Below are positions 32,750 through 39,825 of a DNA stretch of 58,314 bases, piece after piece. The stretch lies in assembly GCA_002341185.1 (NCBI GenBank), contig DDNP01000008.1:44223-102536 (forward strand), read 5' to 3'. Each line of letters begins with the position of its first letter. The stretch's first letter is position 1. Origin of the DNA: Candidatus Neomicrothrix sp. UBA2517. Lineage in GTDB: Bacteria > Actinomycetota > Acidimicrobiia > Acidimicrobiales > UBA8592. A program made the position numbers and the translations under genes. The notes under the pieces are model-generated. The model was not told where the DNA came from and made no database searches. It was given only the letters and a program-made list of their open reading frames with translations.

Positions 32750-33430
32750 CTAGCTTTTTAATTTGTAACCAAAACCACGAACAGTTACGACATATTGAGG
32801 TCGGGAATCTTCAGGCTCAATTTTTTTCCGAAGACGACGTATGTGAACGTCAACTAACCTACCGTCACCGAAATAATCTTTCCCCCAAACGCGTTCAAGG
32901 AGTTCTTCTCTACTGAAGACTCGACCAGGGATAGAAGCAAGCTCAACAAGTAATTGAAATTCTGTGCGAGTGAGATGGATGACTTCGCCGTTTACAATAA
33001 CTTGGCCCTGGTCTGGAAGAATTTTTAAATCGCCAAATTCGAGCTTGCTCAGTTCAGGAGAGGGCAGACGAACTCGCCTAAGGAGTGCTCTTATTCTTGC
33101 GCTTAATTCCTTCGGAGCAAATGGTTTAGTTAAGTAATCATCTGCCCCAGCCTCAAGACCAGCCACAACATCATGAGTATCATCTCTCGCTGTCACCATT
33201 ACCACTGGAACTTCACTTATTTTCCTTATAGAGCGACAAACTTCGAACCCGTCAATGCCAGGAAGCATAATATCAATAAGAAGAATGTCGCACTTTTCCG
33301 TCTGAAAAATTTTAAGTGCTTCCTCACCTGACGCTGCGCCTAAAACTTTCCACCCCTCTTTCTGGAGAGCCAACCGAACTGCGGTACGAATACGTTCATC
33401 ATCTTCAACAACTAAAATTGTTGTAGTCAT
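32750..33430 (-). CDS. mtrA: MtrA-like OmpR-family response regulator
   Basis: This 226-residue two-domain regulator has a receiver domain with acidic pocket VVEDDERI (Asp10-11), phospho-acceptor LLIDIMLPGIDG (Asp53) and TKPFAPKEL (Lys). It is followed by an OmpR winged helix (LTRTEFQLLVELASIPGRVFSREELLERVWG, with the recognition-helix region VDVHIRRLRKKI). Asp53 would be phosphorylated by the adjacent kinase. The gene is first in a likely operon mtrA-mtrB-lpqB (gap 6 bases to mtrB). In actinobacteria MtrA controls peptidoglycan hydrolases, ftsI and dnaA. The targets here are unknown. Confidence 0.9.
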   Translation of the reverse strand: MTTTILVVEDDERIRTAVRLALQKEGWKVLGAASGEEALKIFQTEKCDILLIDIMLPGIDGFEVCRSIRKISEVPVVMVTARDDTHDVVAGLEAGADDYLTKPFAPKELSARIRALLRRVRLPSPELSKLEFGDLKILPDQGQVIVNGEVIHLTRTEFQLLVELASIPGRVFSREELLERVWGKDYFGDGRLVDVHIRRLRKKIEPEDSRPQYVVTVRGFGYKLKS

Positions 33431-33487
33431 ACGTTTATCATAGGTGATTAGTTAGAAGGGTGGTAGGTGAAGGTCAGGAATCCTTGT

Positions 33488-34276
33488 TTATCTGTCTAGT
33501 GACTCTGTTATTAACATATTGAAATCCTCTCCTAAAGAAGCATTCGAAGCGATTAGAAGTTCAATATCTTCAGATATCTTCTTGATCTTGATAGTGCTTC
33601 CAGCCTCAGAAGCGATGAGACATCCTGCAGCGTAGTCCCAAAGATTTAAGCCTTCTTCATAGAATGCATCCACTCGTCCACTAGCGAGCCAGCAAAGATC
33701 TATTGCAGCTGCACCAAAACGCCTTATGTCACCGATTCTCGGCAAAATATGCTGGAGCATGGAGCCTTGAATTTTTCTCCGATCAGACTGATAACTAAAA
33801 CCTGTTGCAACAATTGCGCTTTGAAGAGAATTATTAATACTTGCGTTGATCGCCACTCCATTGCATCTTGATCCATGGCCTTTCACAGCATCAAAAACCT
33901 CGTTAGACCCCAGATCTGCCACAACGCCAGCGATGGTTTCTCCTTTGACTTGAACAGCAATTGAGATACCAAAAAAAGGTATTCCGTAGACAAAATTAGT
34001 AGTGCCGTCAATAGGATCAATAATCCATCTAACTCCTGATGTTCCAACATCATCAGTCCCTTCTTCGCCAAGGAAACCATCTTGGCTACGAGTCTCCTTG
34101 ATGAACTGTATGATTTTGGATTCAATCGAAAAATCAAGCCACGTTACGTAATCAGAAGAAGAAGATTTAGTTTTTGGAGTAGCCCGCTGCCCTATGGAAG
34201 AATCTATATTGATTGAAGACTTGACAGTAGCTACGCACTCTAACGCAATGTCACGTAATCCGTGTTGGTCAATCAT
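33488..34276 (-). CDS. Inositol monophosphatase family protein (copy 2)
   Basis: This 262-residue Mg-dependent phosphatase has GEEGTDD (Glu71-72), IIDPIDGTTN (Asp87, Asp90), SIDFSIESK-type helix 1 and NLWDYAAGCLIASEAGS (the distal Asp). It is closer to canonical inositol-1-phosphatase (SuhB/ImpA-like, DPIDGTTNF) than copy 1 (12970-13758). It could supply myo-inositol for PI and hence PIM synthesis, consistent with the PimB-like gene. The ATG overlaps the preceding small membrane protein gene by 8 bases, so the two are co-transcribed. Confidence 0.9.
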   Translation of the reverse strand: MIDQHGLRDIALECVATVKSSINIDSSIGQRATPKTKSSSSDYVTWLDFSIESKIIQFIKETRSQDGFLGEEGTDDVGTSGVRWIIDPIDGTTNFVYGIPFFGISIAVQVKGETIAGVVADLGSNEVFDAVKGHGSRCNGVAINASINNSLQSAIVATGFSYQSDRRKIQGSMLQHILPRIGDIRRFGAAAIDLCWLASGRVDAFYEEGLNLWDYAAGCLIASEAGSTIKIKKISEDIELLIASNASLGEDFNMLITESLDR

Positions 34277-34682
34277 CTTTGTGATTTTGAAGGTTGTCTA
34301 TGGCGGAACTTTTATCCACTCCACGTTTTGACTTGCTCTTCCATTCGTTCATCGCTCGTAATGCAAGAATAGAGACGACGCCTACACCTCCAGCACCAAC
34401 GACTGCCCCAATGAGGGCGCTGAGTCCCGACGCACCAGAACAACTTCCAGAGCATTGTAAATCTGTGAATGCGAAACCGATAAAACCTCCACAGGCTCCG
34501 CCTAAAAGTATGGAACTGAATGCCAACGCTTGTGATGGTTTTGACGGTCCAGACATTGGGGTTGCAGTAACCGGCAACTCGTCAACTAGGTATTGCTCAA
34601 GATTTGGTTCATGAGCGATTTCAATATGTAAGTTATCAGACTCTGGCGAATCTATTCCTTCTGGGGCAAGGTCATCAGCCAT
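34269..34682 (-). CDS. Small membrane protein with acidic N-terminus
   Basis: This 137-residue protein has an acidic disordered N-terminal half (about residues 1-48). Two Gly/Ala-rich hydrophobic helices follow (about 52-72 and 86-108), separated by a loop with two cysteines (CSGSC). The C-terminal tail is basic then acidic. I do not recognise the family. The frame is supported by tight coupling to the IMPase gene (8-base overlap at its 3' end) and by normal codon use. Confidence 0.65.
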   Translation of the reverse strand: MADDLAPEGIDSPESDNLHIEIAHEPNLEQYLVDELPVTATPMSGPSKPSQALAFSSILLGGACGGFIGFAFTDLQCSGSCSGASGLSALIGAVVGAGGVGVVSILALRAMNEWKSKSKRGVDKSSAIDNLQNHKDD

Positions 34683-34761
34683 AATTTAATCATAAAGGAT
34701 CAGTGGCGAAGAAGAGATAGTTTTCCTCAATTAAACAGTGACTGTTAACACTCGATAAGAA

Positions 34762-34783
34762 TCATGGACTCATGGACTCATGG
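34762..34783. repeat. 8-bp tandem repeat TCATGGAC upstream of dinB
   Basis: TCATGGAC occurs 2.75 times head-to-tail (34762-34769, 34770-34777, 34778-34783), about 70 bases before the dinB start and 80 bases after the divergent membrane protein start. It may be only a slippage product. An operator role is possible but unproven. Confidence 0.7.
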
Positions 34784-34853
34784 CTAGGTATGTCGTATGG
34801 TTTAGATAATTGCAACATCACAATATGAGAGACGCACTAGTAGTGGGCTTGAA

Positions 34854-36119
34854 ATGACTAAAAATATCTCTACTTCACATATTATGCATATTGATATGGA
34901 CGCGTTCTTTGTATCAGCAGAACTTGTGCGTAGGCCGGAGCTTGTCGGTAAGCCTGTAGTGGTGGGCGGGACAGGTAATCGTGGAGTGGTTGCTGCGGCT
35001 TCCTATGAAGCACGATCATTTGGTATCCATTCGGCTATGCCTGCTTTCCGCGCAAGAAAGCTTTGTCCAGAAGCAGTTTTTTTGCCAGGGGACCATACTT
35101 ACTATGCAGCGACTAGCTATGAAGTCATGCAAATATTTAATAGGTATACCCCTTTAGTTGAACCTATTTCTCTTGATGAGGCTTTTTTGGATGTTGGGGG
35201 AAGTCAACGCTTGTATGGAACTCCTGTTGAAATAGCTAAAGCTATAAGGAGTGATATTTATTCTGAACAAGGTTTGAGTTGTTCGGTTGGAATAGCACCA
35301 AATAAATTTATGGCAAAGCTAGCAACCGAAGAGGCGAAACCATCACCAAGTCGTTCAGGTCCTGTTCCAGGAATTGGCGTTATGGTAGTTCACCCTAATG
35401 GTGTTATTGATTTCCTGGATAAGCTACCGGTCAAATCGCTCTGGGGAGTGGGACCTGCTACTACGAAACGTCTAGCCCAATTAGGAATAATAACTGTTCC
35501 TGAATTGCGAGCATTCCCACTTCAGGCATTGAAGGATGCACTAGGAAAGGTGCAAGGATCGCATCTTCACCGACTCTCATTTGGTATCGATGAACGAAAT
35601 GTTGAGCCAACACAGGTAGCAAAATCAATTTCTAGCGAAGAAACCTTCGTTACTGACCTGTTTGGACTAGCAAAGGTTCACTCAGAAATACGGAGACTTT
35701 CCGATTCGGTTGGTAAAAGATTGAGGGCTTCTGAAAAGCTAGCTAAGACTTTGTCTTTAAAGGTACGACTATCTGACTTTTCAACTTTAGTGAGATCAGT
35801 TACTCTTCCCAACCCAACCGATAGTGGAAAGGTCTTAGCTCGCGAAGCAATTACGCTACTTGAGACCGTGGATATATCAACTGGTGTTCGGCTCCTAGGT
35901 GTTGGTGCGTCAAATTTCTCTCAAGTCAAAGATGGCCTGCAGTTATCTTTCGATGAACTTGACTCTAATGATAGTGAATGGCGGGAAACGGAAGACGCTA
36001 TTGATGCTATAAGAGCTAAGTACGGTCCAGACTCGATTGGATTGGTAAGTACGCTGACTGAAAGCGGTTTAAACTCAAAGAAAAGGGGAATCCAGCAATG
36101 GGGACCCAACTCTTCTTAA
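34854..36119 (+). CDS. dinB: DNA polymerase IV (Y-family)
   Basis: This 421-residue error-prone polymerase performs translesion synthesis. Catalytic residues are Asp14 and Asp16 (MHIDMDAFF) and Asp108, Glu109 (SLDEAF). Typical stretches are AASYEARSFGIHSAMP, SCSVGIAPNKFMAKLA and the helix-hairpin-helix SLWGVGPATTKRL. The C-terminus has LQLSFD, a variant of the beta-clamp-binding motif QL(S/D)LF. Length is slightly above E. coli Pol IV. The upstream region has no clear LexA box. A DUF3040 gene follows at 54 bases. Confidence 0.94.
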   Translation: MTKNISTSHIMHIDMDAFFVSAELVRRPELVGKPVVVGGTGNRGVVAAASYEARSFGIHSAMPAFRARKLCPEAVFLPGDHTYYAATSYEVMQIFNRYTPLVEPISLDEAFLDVGGSQRLYGTPVEIAKAIRSDIYSEQGLSCSVGIAPNKFMAKLATEEAKPSPSRSGPVPGIGVMVVHPNGVIDFLDKLPVKSLWGVGPATTKRLAQLGIITVPELRAFPLQALKDALGKVQGSHLHRLSFGIDERNVEPTQVAKSISSEETFVTDLFGLAKVHSEIRRLSDSVGKRLRASEKLAKTLSLKVRLSDFSTLVRSVTLPNPTDSGKVLAREAITLLETVDISTGVRLLGVGASNFSQVKDGLQLSFDELDSNDSEWRETEDAIDAIRAKYGPDSIGLVSTLTESGLNSKKRGIQQWGPNSS

Positions 36120-36173
36120 AAAACTCGACGCCTATACGTTGTTGAATGACAGTGTTTATGAGATGATATAGGT

Positions 36174-36557
36174 ATGCCACTATCAGATGACGAACAGAAA
36201 ATCCTTAGTCAAATAGAACAACAACTGCATGAAACTGATCCAGCTCTAGCAAAAGAAGTAGCAACAACCACTGTTTATTCGCATTCGGCAAGGAATATTA
36301 AATGGTCAGTGCTCGGATTCATTATCGGCCTTATAACTATAGTCCTAACCCTATCTATCAGCTTTTGGCTCGCATTCGTAGGTTTCGTAATGATGCTTGC
36401 TGCTGCTTTGTTATTTGAGCAAAATCTTCGTAGGTTAGGGCGAGCTGGAATGAACCAATTGTCAATGAGCGTCCGCTCAGGGAATTTAAGAAATTCATTT
36501 AATGACAAGCAAGGGAAGCTAAGGCGCAAGTACCGGCCTGACGACCCTACCCAGTAG
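36174..36557 (+). CDS. DUF3040 family membrane protein
   Basis: This 127-residue actinobacterial protein of the DUF3040 family begins MPLSDDEQKILSQIEQQL, the family signature. Two hydrophobic helices follow (about 43-60 and 63-82). The basic C-terminus probably lies in the cytoplasm. In many actinobacteria this gene lies just upstream of the mraZ/dcw cluster, as here, so a role in envelope growth or division is suspected but unproven. It ends about 50 bases before the next small gene. Confidence 0.9.
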   Translation: MPLSDDEQKILSQIEQQLHETDPALAKEVATTTVYSHSARNIKWSVLGFIIGLITIVLTLSISFWLAFVGFVMMLAAALLFEQNLRRLGRAGMNQLSMSVRSGNLRNSFNDKQGKLRRKYRPDDPTQ

Positions 36558-36609
36558 AGAAAAGATTAACAAGTGAGTCTTTCTACAGTCAGAACAGGAA
36601 GCGACCAAA

Positions 36610-36867
36610 GTGATTAGGATTCATATACTTCCAGTGATTTCTGCTGTTCTTACGAGACCGATGCTATGGCCAATTGCACTTAAGCAGCTGTGGCGGATAC
36701 GTAAGTCATATTGGTATTTGAAACCTCCATTTCTGCCAGTTCCGGATAAAACATATATTGAATTTAGAATTCATACCGCATATGGGACGGATAAAGAATT
36801 TTCACGGCTGAGTTCTGATGTGGTGACTTATCTAGAATGGTGCCGGGACTGGCCTTCAAGAAAGTGA
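36610..36867 (+). CDS. Small conserved actinobacterial protein of unknown function
   Basis: This 85-residue basic protein starts at GTG. The N-terminal half has an amphipathic or hydrophobic segment (VISAVLTRPMLWPIALKQL), then PPFLPVPDKTYIEFR, and an end with VTYLEWCRDWP. This arrangement is known from actinobacteria near dcw clusters, but its function is undescribed. It is followed by the lipoate ligase gene at 7 bases, which suggests a common transcript. Confidence 0.72.
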   Translation: MIRIHILPVISAVLTRPMLWPIALKQLWRIRKSYWYLKPPFLPVPDKTYIEFRIHTAYGTDKEFSRLSSDVVTYLEWCRDWPSRK

Positions 36868-36874
36868 TTAACTA

Positions 36875-37567
36875 TTGCAACATGGCAGATTCTCTCATGA
36901 ATTGAATAATTGGAATATCGAGATCAAACGCTCTGAAACGGCCTTAGCGCATGAAGCTAATCTAGACGAATGGCTAACGCCCACAATTTGGGTTATCGAG
37001 CCCAGGGACACCTGTCTCGTATTAGGTAAAAGTGAAAGAGAAAAGCCGTTCCTCAATCTGAACTATCTCAAAGAGAAGGGTATTAACTTAACCACTAGAC
37101 AAAGTGGGGGAGGAGCAGTTCTTGTAGCGCCCAATGATATTCTCTGGGTAGATGTTTTTGTTCCCCAAAGTTCAAATTTCTGGGAAAATGACATTACTAA
37201 AGCGTCAATATGGGTCGGGGGCATTTGGCATGATGCACTGAAGCGTCTTGACGTCGCATCCTATCTCTATGAGGGAAAGTTTGAGCGTTCAAGAGCATCT
37301 GATTTAGTTTGCTTTGCAGGGAAAGGCCCTGGCGAGATATTGATTGATGAAAAAAAAATATTAGGTATTTCACAGCGACGTTCGAGGCTCGGAGCTAGGT
37401 TCCAATGTGCCTTAATTATTAATTGGAAGCCAGAACATCTAATAGGCGCTTATAAGGACACTTCGGTTAAAGACCTTACTGAGGTTATTGATAATGCTGG
37501 TACGTCCTCTGGGTGCAAAAAGAACAGCGCCCTAAATGCGTTTGTTGAATCGTTACCTGTTATTTAG
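36875..37567 (+). CDS. Lipoate-protein ligase A family protein
   Basis: This 230-residue member of the biotin/lipoate ligase superfamily has the sequence TRQSGGGAVLVAPNDILWVDVF, then KGPGEILIDEKKILGISQRRSRL, where the Lys positions bind the carboxylate and lipoyl-AMP. It transfers or activates lipoate or octanoate onto the lipoyl domains of 2-oxoacid dehydrogenases. The only possible starts are TTG (at 36875 and later), which suggests low expression. It is shorter than LplA (about 330) and lacks the C-terminal adenylation domain, so it may be a LipM-type octanoyltransferase. Confidence 0.85.
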   Translation: MQHGRFSHELNNWNIEIKRSETALAHEANLDEWLTPTIWVIEPRDTCLVLGKSEREKPFLNLNYLKEKGINLTTRQSGGGAVLVAPNDILWVDVFVPQSSNFWENDITKASIWVGGIWHDALKRLDVASYLYEGKFERSRASDLVCFAGKGPGEILIDEKKILGISQRRSRLGARFQCALIINWKPEHLIGAYKDTSVKDLTEVIDNAGTSSGCKKNSALNAFVESLPVI

Positions 37568-37648
37568 CATAAACTGCCCTGATTTAAAGAAAGCCACTGG
37601 CTATGTGGTTTACATTTTTTGCATTTTTCCTGTCAAAGTGTTGAAAAG

Positions 37649-37673
37649 TGGGGATGAGTGGGTTAATGTGGGA
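37649..37673 (+). promoter_or_regulatory. MraZ operator: three TGGGN boxes, 10-bp period
   Basis: TGGGG (37649-37653), TGGGT (37659-37663) and TGGGA (37669-37673) are spaced exactly 10 bases apart. A degenerate fourth box, TGTTG, lies at 37639-37643. Repeats of this type separated by 5 bases are the known binding sites of MraZ, whose gene starts 83 bases downstream. TTGAAA (37641-37646) lies 17 bases upstream of TAATGT (37664-37669), which could be the promoter, so bound MraZ would overlap it and autorepress the operon. Confidence 0.85.
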
Positions 37674-37688
37674 CTCTAGGGAGAAAAA

Positions 37689-37736
37689 GGGTGGTTACAC
37701 CCATAACACCAACAGCGCTTTTGGTAAGCGTTGGTG
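37689..37736 (+). other. Two hairpins in the mraZ leader
   Basis: GGGTG/CACCC (37689-37693, 37698-37702) forms a 5-bp hairpin with loop GTTA. CACCAA-CAG-CGCTT / AAGCG-TTGGTG (37707-37736) forms an 11-bp stem with a 3-base bulge and a TTGGT loop. They lie between the MraZ boxes and the mraZ start and are followed by AGGGA as ribosome site. They may tune translation or transcript stability of the operon, which is inference. Confidence 0.45.
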
Positions 37737-37755
37737 CGGATGAACAGGGAATACG

Positions 37756-38172
37756 ATGTTTACAGGCGAGCATGATCGGCTACTTGACGAAAAGGGAAGA
37801 TTGGCATTACCTCCTAACTTCAGGCGCCATCTCCAAGATTCAGCATTCATAGCAAAATCATTACAGGCACCTTGCCTAATGGTTTACCCAGCCGAAGAAA
37901 TTGAAAAAGTTGCTGAACGTCTTGTTGAGCAAGTCCAAGCAAAGAAAGCTACGGCTGATGCTCAACGAAGATGGGCTGCAAGTATCTCTGAAGTTAAAAC
38001 AGACACTCAAGGCCGTATAGCCATACCAACAAAACTCCGAGATGAAGTGGGGCTCAAGAGAGAAGCCGTAGTCATTGGTGTGATAAATCGTCTCGAAATC
38101 TGGATCCCCAGTGAATGGAATCGAATAGAAGAACAGTCAGAAAGTGAACTGTCCGAAAGTGTCTGGCTATGA
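37756..38172 (+). CDS. mraZ: Division/cell-wall cluster transcriptional repressor MraZ
   Basis: This 138-residue DNA-binding protein is made of two AbrB/SpoVT-type beta-barrel halves, each with the family motif (LDEKGRLALPPNFRRHL and TDTQGRIAIPTKLRDEV). MraZ forms rings and binds direct repeats of TGGGN upstream of its own gene, found here at 37649-37673. It is the first gene of the dcw operon, and the 196-base gap to rsmH holds further structured sequence. Length is normal. Confidence 0.96.
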   Translation: MFTGEHDRLLDEKGRLALPPNFRRHLQDSAFIAKSLQAPCLMVYPAEEIEKVAERLVEQVQAKKATADAQRRWAASISEVKTDTQGRIAIPTKLRDEVGLKREAVVIGVINRLEIWIPSEWNRIEEQSESELSESVWL

Positions 38173-38368
38173 CAAGAAATTATAAGTTTCAAGTAAAGGA
38201 GGGATTTAAGTTGATAAATAGGAAATAGTTTTTTCGCTTCTGGGCAGTCTTTCGGGTGATGAGATATAAGCCTCTACTCCGCCCGCTTGTTATCTAGTTC
38301 GATCGGGGAGAAATCCCGACGCACGCCTATTGTCCGAGGGACTGCCGATAAGCGAAGAAACGATAATT
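38173..38368 (+). other. rsmH leader with mini-ORFs and hairpins
   Basis: This 196-base stretch between mraZ and rsmH is unusually long for the operon. It holds a perfect ribosome site AAAGGAGGG followed by a five-codon frame TTG...TAG (near 38211-38228). It also holds a 12-codon frame ATG...TAG (38259-38297), an imperfect stem closed by GGGC/GCCC (about 38243-38284) and a hairpin TCGGG/CCCGA (38303-38319). Actinobacterial mraW (rsmH) genes are known to carry a structured RNA in their leader, at least in mycobacteria. Whether this is related cannot be told without a covariance model. Confidence 0.4.
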
Positions 38369-39394
38369 ATGGATTTATCTAACCAAAAAAGTTCAATCAC
38401 CAACGGGTCTCCCCTGGATCCGGCGACTGGGTTTACCGGCCGCCGGATCACCCGTTTTTCACCGACCCCTTTTATCCATATCCCTGTAATGGCTCAGAAT
38501 GTGACAGATTTATTTTCAACTGTCCCCTCTGGAACAATACTGGACGCCACTATCGGTGGCGGCGGGCATAGCTATGAAATTCTAAAATCAAGAAATGACT
38601 TAGATGTAATTGGAATTGATCAAGATTCCGAAGCACTAATTGCTGCCGAAGCTAAACTGGCAGATTTCGCTGCCAGAGTAACTCTGTGCCATGGGCGGTT
38701 TGATGATCTTGCAGACATAGTCAGTGGTGCCGGAAAGCAAAAAATTTCAGGTGTCCTATTCGATTTAGGAGTTTCGTCTTATCAACTAGACAATTCCCAG
38801 AGAGGATTTTCGTTTAGAAACGATGGCCCTCTTGATATGAGAATGAACAAGGATTCTAAGATCACCGCGCAAAACCTCGTAAACGAGTCAACCGTTGAGG
38901 AATTAGCTTACCTTTTCCAACGCTATGGTGATGAACGATATTCAAAGCGAATTGCTCACGCAATTGTTGCAAAGCGCCCGGTTGAAAGCACTAAGTTGCT
39001 AGCAGAGATAATACGAGATGCTATCCCAGCACGATCTAAGAGATCGCCTGGGCACCCAGCAAGAAGGTCATTTCAGGCTTTGCGAATAGCTGTTAATTGC
39101 GAGCTGGAGATACTAGAGTCCTCGGTTCACCAAGCAATAGACCTGCTCGAAATAGGAGGACGAGGAGTAGTGCTTTCTTATCATTCAGGTGAGGACAAAA
39201 TCGTAAAACGGCTTCTCAGAGAATTAGCGGGTCTTAACAATAGCAATTCAAAATATCATCCTGAGATTAAACAAACAGCAAAGATTCGTTTATTAGCCCG
39301 AAAAGCTGAAAGGGCTTCAAATAACGAATCCTCAAAGAACCCTAGATCCTCTTCAGCTCTATTACGAAAATTTGAAAAAGTCGGAGAAGGTTAA
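38369..39394 (+). CDS. rsmH: 16S rRNA (cytosine-N4)-methyltransferase RsmH
   Basis: This 341-residue SAM-dependent enzyme methylates N4 of C1402 in 16S rRNA. It shows the SAM site DATIGGGGHS, LFDLGVSSYQLDNSQRGFSFR and the helix with HPARRSFQALRIAVN, all typical. The start is unsettled: ATG 38369 is the nearest in-frame ATG to the conserved HIPVM; a TTG at 38330 would add 13 residues. Even so, the N-terminal extension of about 40 residues is longer than usual. The stop overlaps ftsL (TAATG). Confidence 0.95.
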   Translation: MDLSNQKSSITNGSPLDPATGFTGRRITRFSPTPFIHIPVMAQNVTDLFSTVPSGTILDATIGGGGHSYEILKSRNDLDVIGIDQDSEALIAAEAKLADFAARVTLCHGRFDDLADIVSGAGKQKISGVLFDLGVSSYQLDNSQRGFSFRNDGPLDMRMNKDSKITAQNLVNESTVEELAYLFQRYGDERYSKRIAHAIVAKRPVESTKLLAEIIRDAIPARSKRSPGHPARRSFQALRIAVNCELEILESSVHQAIDLLEIGGRGVVLSYHSGEDKIVKRLLRELAGLNNSNSKYHPEIKQTAKIRLLARKAERASNNESSKNPRSSSALLRKFEKVGEG

Positions 39395-39825
39395 TGGCAG
39401 TTTTCCCTTTAACGGATAAAAGTTTATCTGATCAACAGCAACCGAAACTCTCTGTAGTCACAAGCTCTAAGTCTTGGTTACGATCTGTTGGCATTATTCT
39501 TGTTCTCCTCATCTCAATAGGATTCTTTAGCAGAATGCTACTGAGTGCCATGATTGTCCAGCGCCAAAGCAAAATTGATAACTTTTCTGAGTCAATAGCC
39601 GATTTAGATTCGGAAAACAGGTCACTGATGTTTGATATTGCGCAACTTGAATCTACCAAAAGAATAATGAGAATTGCGCTAGCAGAAACAGGCGAAGAAT
39701 TCGAAACGGTAAACGGACTAGGGATGATCATTCCAGAAATTACAACATATTTAGATCCATTATCAAGCGAAAGCTTGCAAGGATGGCAGTGGCGTCAAAT
39801 TAACTCTCCGGAGCAAAGACAGTGA
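39394..39825 (+). CDS. ftsL: Cell division protein FtsL-like
   Basis: This 143-residue single-span bitopic protein has a cytoplasmic N-terminus (about 1-30), a TM helix (SVGIILVLLISIGFFSRMLL) and a periplasmic coiled coil with Leu heptads (about 50-90, SESIADLDSENRSLMFDIAQLESTKRI). Sequence conservation in the family is low, but this architecture between rsmH and ftsI is decisive. It joins FtsQ and FtsB to activate FtsWI. Its ATG shares one base with the rsmH stop, and ftsI starts within its last bases, so it is tightly coupled. Confidence 0.88.
   Translation: MAVFPLTDKSLSDQQQPKLSVVTSSKSWLRSVGIILVLLISIGFFSRMLLSAMIVQRQSKIDNFSESIADLDSENRSLMFDIAQLESTKRIMRIALAETGEEFETVNGLGMIIPEITTYLDPLSSESLQGWQWRQINSPEQRQ

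Noticed and set aside
34683..34853. LexA box or PafBC-type promoter upstream of dinB
   Set aside because: No palindromic LexA box is visible. ATGTCGTAT near 34790 only partly matches the PafBC element (TTGTCRGTG), and the -10 spacing is wrong.
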